A DNA stretch of 14,987 nt. It comes from Pseudomonadota bacterium. GTDB taxonomy: Bacteria; Pseudomonadota; Alphaproteobacteria; Rhizobiales; Methylopilaceae. Each line of letters begins with the position of its first letter. The stretch's first letter is position 1. The stretch is taken from NCBI GenBank assembly GCA_023430145.1, contig JAEZCD010000131.1:1-14987 (forward strand). The letters run 5' to 3'. The translations under genes and the position numbers were made by a program. Under the pieces are notes generated by a model. The model did not search any database, was not told the origin of the DNA, and saw only the letters and a program-made list of their open reading frames with translations. Below are positions 13,131 through 14,987 of this stretch, piece by piece.

Positions 13131-14885
13131 TCAATCGCGATCGGCCCTCGCGGGCACGATCGGCACGAGCAGGAAATTGTCGCGCCCGGCGCCGGCGTGC
13201 AGCGTCGTCACGCCGCCATAGACTGCCGGGTCACGGTCGGCCGGGTCGTCGTGCAGGAACGGGCCGCAGCCGGTGAAGGCGTTCTTCATGTAGGAGAGCT
13301 TTCCGCCGCTCGGCCCGTCATGGACATAGTCCTTGCCGCGCACCTCGAGCGCCAGCCGCGAGCCTTTCGGCGCGACGATGCAGGTCGGCCAGACTTCGAT
13401 GTCGAGGGCGACGATCTCGCCCGGCGCCAGCGGCAGCGCCTCGTCGTGTGTGTGGTAGGGCCGCCAAAAAGTCGACAGCGCCGGATCGAGCTTTCGGTGC
13501 GAGGCGCGCAGCCAGCCTTGCGCGATCGGCGTGTGCGGATCGAGCGCGCCGTAGAAGGTCACTTCCTCGCCATCGGGATCCAGCACCTTCAGCACGAGGA
13601 AGAGGTCCGCATCTGCCGTCGAGGACGACACGTGCAGCCGCGCCGCCAGCGGCCCGGTGATCTCCGTTTCCTCGGCGAGCGGCTCGGAGAGAAATTCGAG
13701 GCCGTCGCCGAGCGCATCGAAGCTCGCCGTCGCCGCGCCCGCCGGCATGTCGGGCACGAGCGCGCGCGTCTCGAGATCGAGAAACAGCTTCGTCCACTGC
13801 GTGCGCGCCAGCGGCCATTCGTTCTCGGCGCGCGGCGTAAAGCGCTCGCCGGGGCGGCGTACCTGTAGGAGCACCCGCGGCTGCCGATCCCAGCCCGTAT
13901 CCTCGCCCTTCAGGAAATGGCCGAAGAAGCGCTTCTGCAGCTCGATGCCGTAGTCGGCATAGAACTCGATCCAGTGCGTATTGCCGTGCATCTCGAGCCA
14001 TTTCTGCGTCGAGGCGCTGCGCAGAAAGCCCTCGATATTGCCGCGCAGGTGCAGCCCGTTGCCGCCCCAGTTGCCGGACGACAGCAGTGGCGTCTCGATC
14101 TTCTCGAACTGCCCGGTGCGCACGCGGTAGAAGTCGTCGACGAAGCGGCGCGCGCGCATCTCGCGGGCGAGGTCGGCGCGGTTTCGGGCGAGCTCCTCGT
14201 CGCTGAGCGTGTCGTCGCCGCAGACCAGCGCGCCGGTGACGCGGCTCCTGTGGCCGCGCTCACCGTATCCGTGCTGCACCGTCTTGACCTGCATGTCGTA
14301 CCAGTTGGCGAGGAAGGTCGACATGATGCCGCCGTGGCGGACGCAGTCGCGGTAGAAGTCGGAAAACCCCTCCCAGATGGCGAGCGCGGCGAGATGCGGC
14401 GGCTGCAGCGACGCCACCTGCCACTGGTTCACGGCATAGTAGGAGATGCCGGCGAGCCCGACCTTGCCGTTGCTCCAGTCCTGCACGCCGGCCCATTCGA
14501 TGCAGTCGTAGAGATCGCGCGTCTCGCGCTCGGACCAGACGTCGAGAAAGCCGGGAGAAGCGCCGGCGCCGCGGCTGTCGACGCGCAGCACGGCGTATCC
14601 GTCCGGCACCCATTTCTCCGGATCGACCAGCTCCCAGCTCTGGTAGAGGCTGCTCGTGCCCTCCAGCACCTCGGGCTTGTTCCTGATCATGATGTCCCAG
14701 GCCGAGCCGTAGCCGTCGGCGAAATGCAGGCCTTTGGCGTAGGGGCCGTAGGACAGGAGCACCGGGTAGCGCCCCTCCGCCTCCGGCAGATAGAGATCGG
14801 CGAACATGGTCGCGCCGTCATCCATCGGCACGGCGATGTCGAAGGCCGCGCGCATCCCGTCGCGGAGCTGGAATTTTTGGGTCAT
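13131..14885 (-). CDS. CocE/NonD-family alpha/beta hydrolase (X-Pro dipeptidyl-peptidase-like)
   Basis: A 584-residue hydrolase with the CocE/X-Pro-peptidase layout. An alpha/beta hydrolase core (about 20-330) is followed by a C-terminal jelly-roll domain (about 360-575; ITGPLAARLHVSSSTADADLFLVL is its hallmark start). The nucleophile is Ser148 in GLAGISYYAV. An early Tyr in LLSYGPYAKG is the expected oxyanion residue, and RVDSRGAGASPG at 101-112 is the conserved loop before the nucleophile. His304 in HGNTHW is the likely catalytic His. The usual Asp in a GWxD-type motif is not evident: the corresponding stretch reads SGNWGGNGLHLRGN (about 270-283). No signal peptide is seen, so it is probably cytoplasmic. 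Known members cleave cocaine-like esters, cephalosporin esters or peptides; the substrate here is unknown. The start at 14885 lacks a good ribosome binding site, but the MTQKFQLRDGMR start is family-like. The gene appears intact. Confidence 0.9.
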   Translation of the reverse strand: MTQKFQLRDGMRAAFDIAVPMDDGATMFADLYLPEAEGRYPVLLSYGPYAKGLHFADGYGSAWDIMIRNKPEVLEGTSSLYQSWELVDPEKWVPDGYAVLRVDSRGAGASPGFLDVWSERETRDLYDCIEWAGVQDWSNGKVGLAGISYYAVNQWQVASLQPPHLAALAIWEGFSDFYRDCVRHGGIMSTFLANWYDMQVKTVQHGYGERGHRSRVTGALVCGDDTLSDEELARNRADLAREMRARRFVDDFYRVRTGQFEKIETPLLSSGNWGGNGLHLRGNIEGFLRSASTQKWLEMHGNTHWIEFYADYGIELQKRFFGHFLKGEDTGWDRQPRVLLQVRRPGERFTPRAENEWPLARTQWTKLFLDLETRALVPDMPAGAATASFDALGDGLEFLSEPLAEETEITGPLAARLHVSSSTADADLFLVLKVLDPDGEEVTFYGALDPHTPIAQGWLRASHRKLDPALSTFWRPYHTHDEALPLAPGEIVALDIEVWPTCIVAPKGSRLALEVRGKDYVHDGPSGGKLSYMKNAFTGCGPFLHDDPADRDPAVYGGVTTLHAGAGRDNFLLVPIVPARADRD

Positions 14886-14978
14886 GCGCGTCGGCTACCG
14901 TCTTCGGGCGGAGGGGCGGGAACTAGACGACTCAAATCGGTCTCCTAATACCGGCGCGTCACATACCACTCCCCGCCT

Positions 14979-14987
14979 GGGAGAGGG
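14979..14987. repeat. Partial copy of the GGGAGAGGG repeat at the right window edge
   Basis: The last nine bases repeat the right arm of the palindrome at 1-21. They are preceded by CACTCCCCGCCT, a decayed left arm and loop. The repeat probably continues beyond the window. Confidence 0.6.

Noticed and set aside
12691..13221. Open frames on both strands in the gap between the Gfo/Idh and CocE-like genes as a possible broken gene
   Set aside because: No motif, no ribosome binding site, and Arg/Pro/Ala-rich composition in every frame. There is nothing to support a pseudogene call.

Overview
The window is GC-rich DNA with strong G/C preference at third codon positions. It carries dispersed palindromic intergenic repeats of a kind common in Hyphomicrobiales-type Alphaproteobacteria, together with an alphaproteobacterial-style RNase HII and tripartite TRAP transporter genes. 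I read it as chromosomal DNA of a free-living alphaproteobacterium of the rhizobial order. No species call is possible from this alone. I see no rRNA, tRNA, CRISPR array, transposase, integrase or phage gene.

Left part (1-5976). After 383 bases of repeat-rich intergenic DNA comes a tight plus-strand cluster. It encodes an exported caspase-fold protein (384-2396), an exported LAS-type murein endopeptidase MepA (2406-3386) and a membrane protein of unknown function (3402-4112). A second repeat island (4113-4443) holds a perfect 18-bp hairpin. It is followed by rnhB (4444-5229), which converges on an exported protein with a peptidoglycan-binding domain (5976-5281, minus). Three of these five proteins are exported and two concern peptidoglycan, so this half has a cell-envelope flavour.

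Middle part (6118-11589). This is the best defined functional unit, a catabolic operon on the minus strand. It reads dctP (TRAP binding protein), dctQ and dctM (TRAP permease subunits), a TauD/TfdA-type 2-oxoglutarate/Fe(II) dioxygenase, and an SDR dehydrogenase. A GntR/FCD-family regulator is divergently transcribed across an 89-bp promoter region with candidate operators. The simplest reading is regulated uptake of an organic acid, oxygenation of it in the cytoplasm, then NAD(P)-dependent oxidation of the resulting hydroxyl. The substrate cannot be told from sequence. A 13-bp long-range inverted repeat in the dctP-dctQ gap may set the binding protein to permease ratio.

Right part (11590-14987). 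A repeat-bearing gap with a small hairpin and two tandem 22-bp units is followed by two minus-strand metabolic genes, each preceded by its own gap: a Gfo/Idh/MocA oxidoreductase and a CocE/NonD-type alpha/beta hydrolase. They may belong to the same catabolic theme, but they are not part of the TRAP operon. Both ends of the window carry the same GGGAGAGGG-containing repeat, which suggests that the window may be a contig broken at multicopy repeats.

No clearly new defence or mobile system is visible. The least explained items are the exported caspase-MepA-membrane protein cluster and the orphan TRAP/dioxygenase/SDR pathway.
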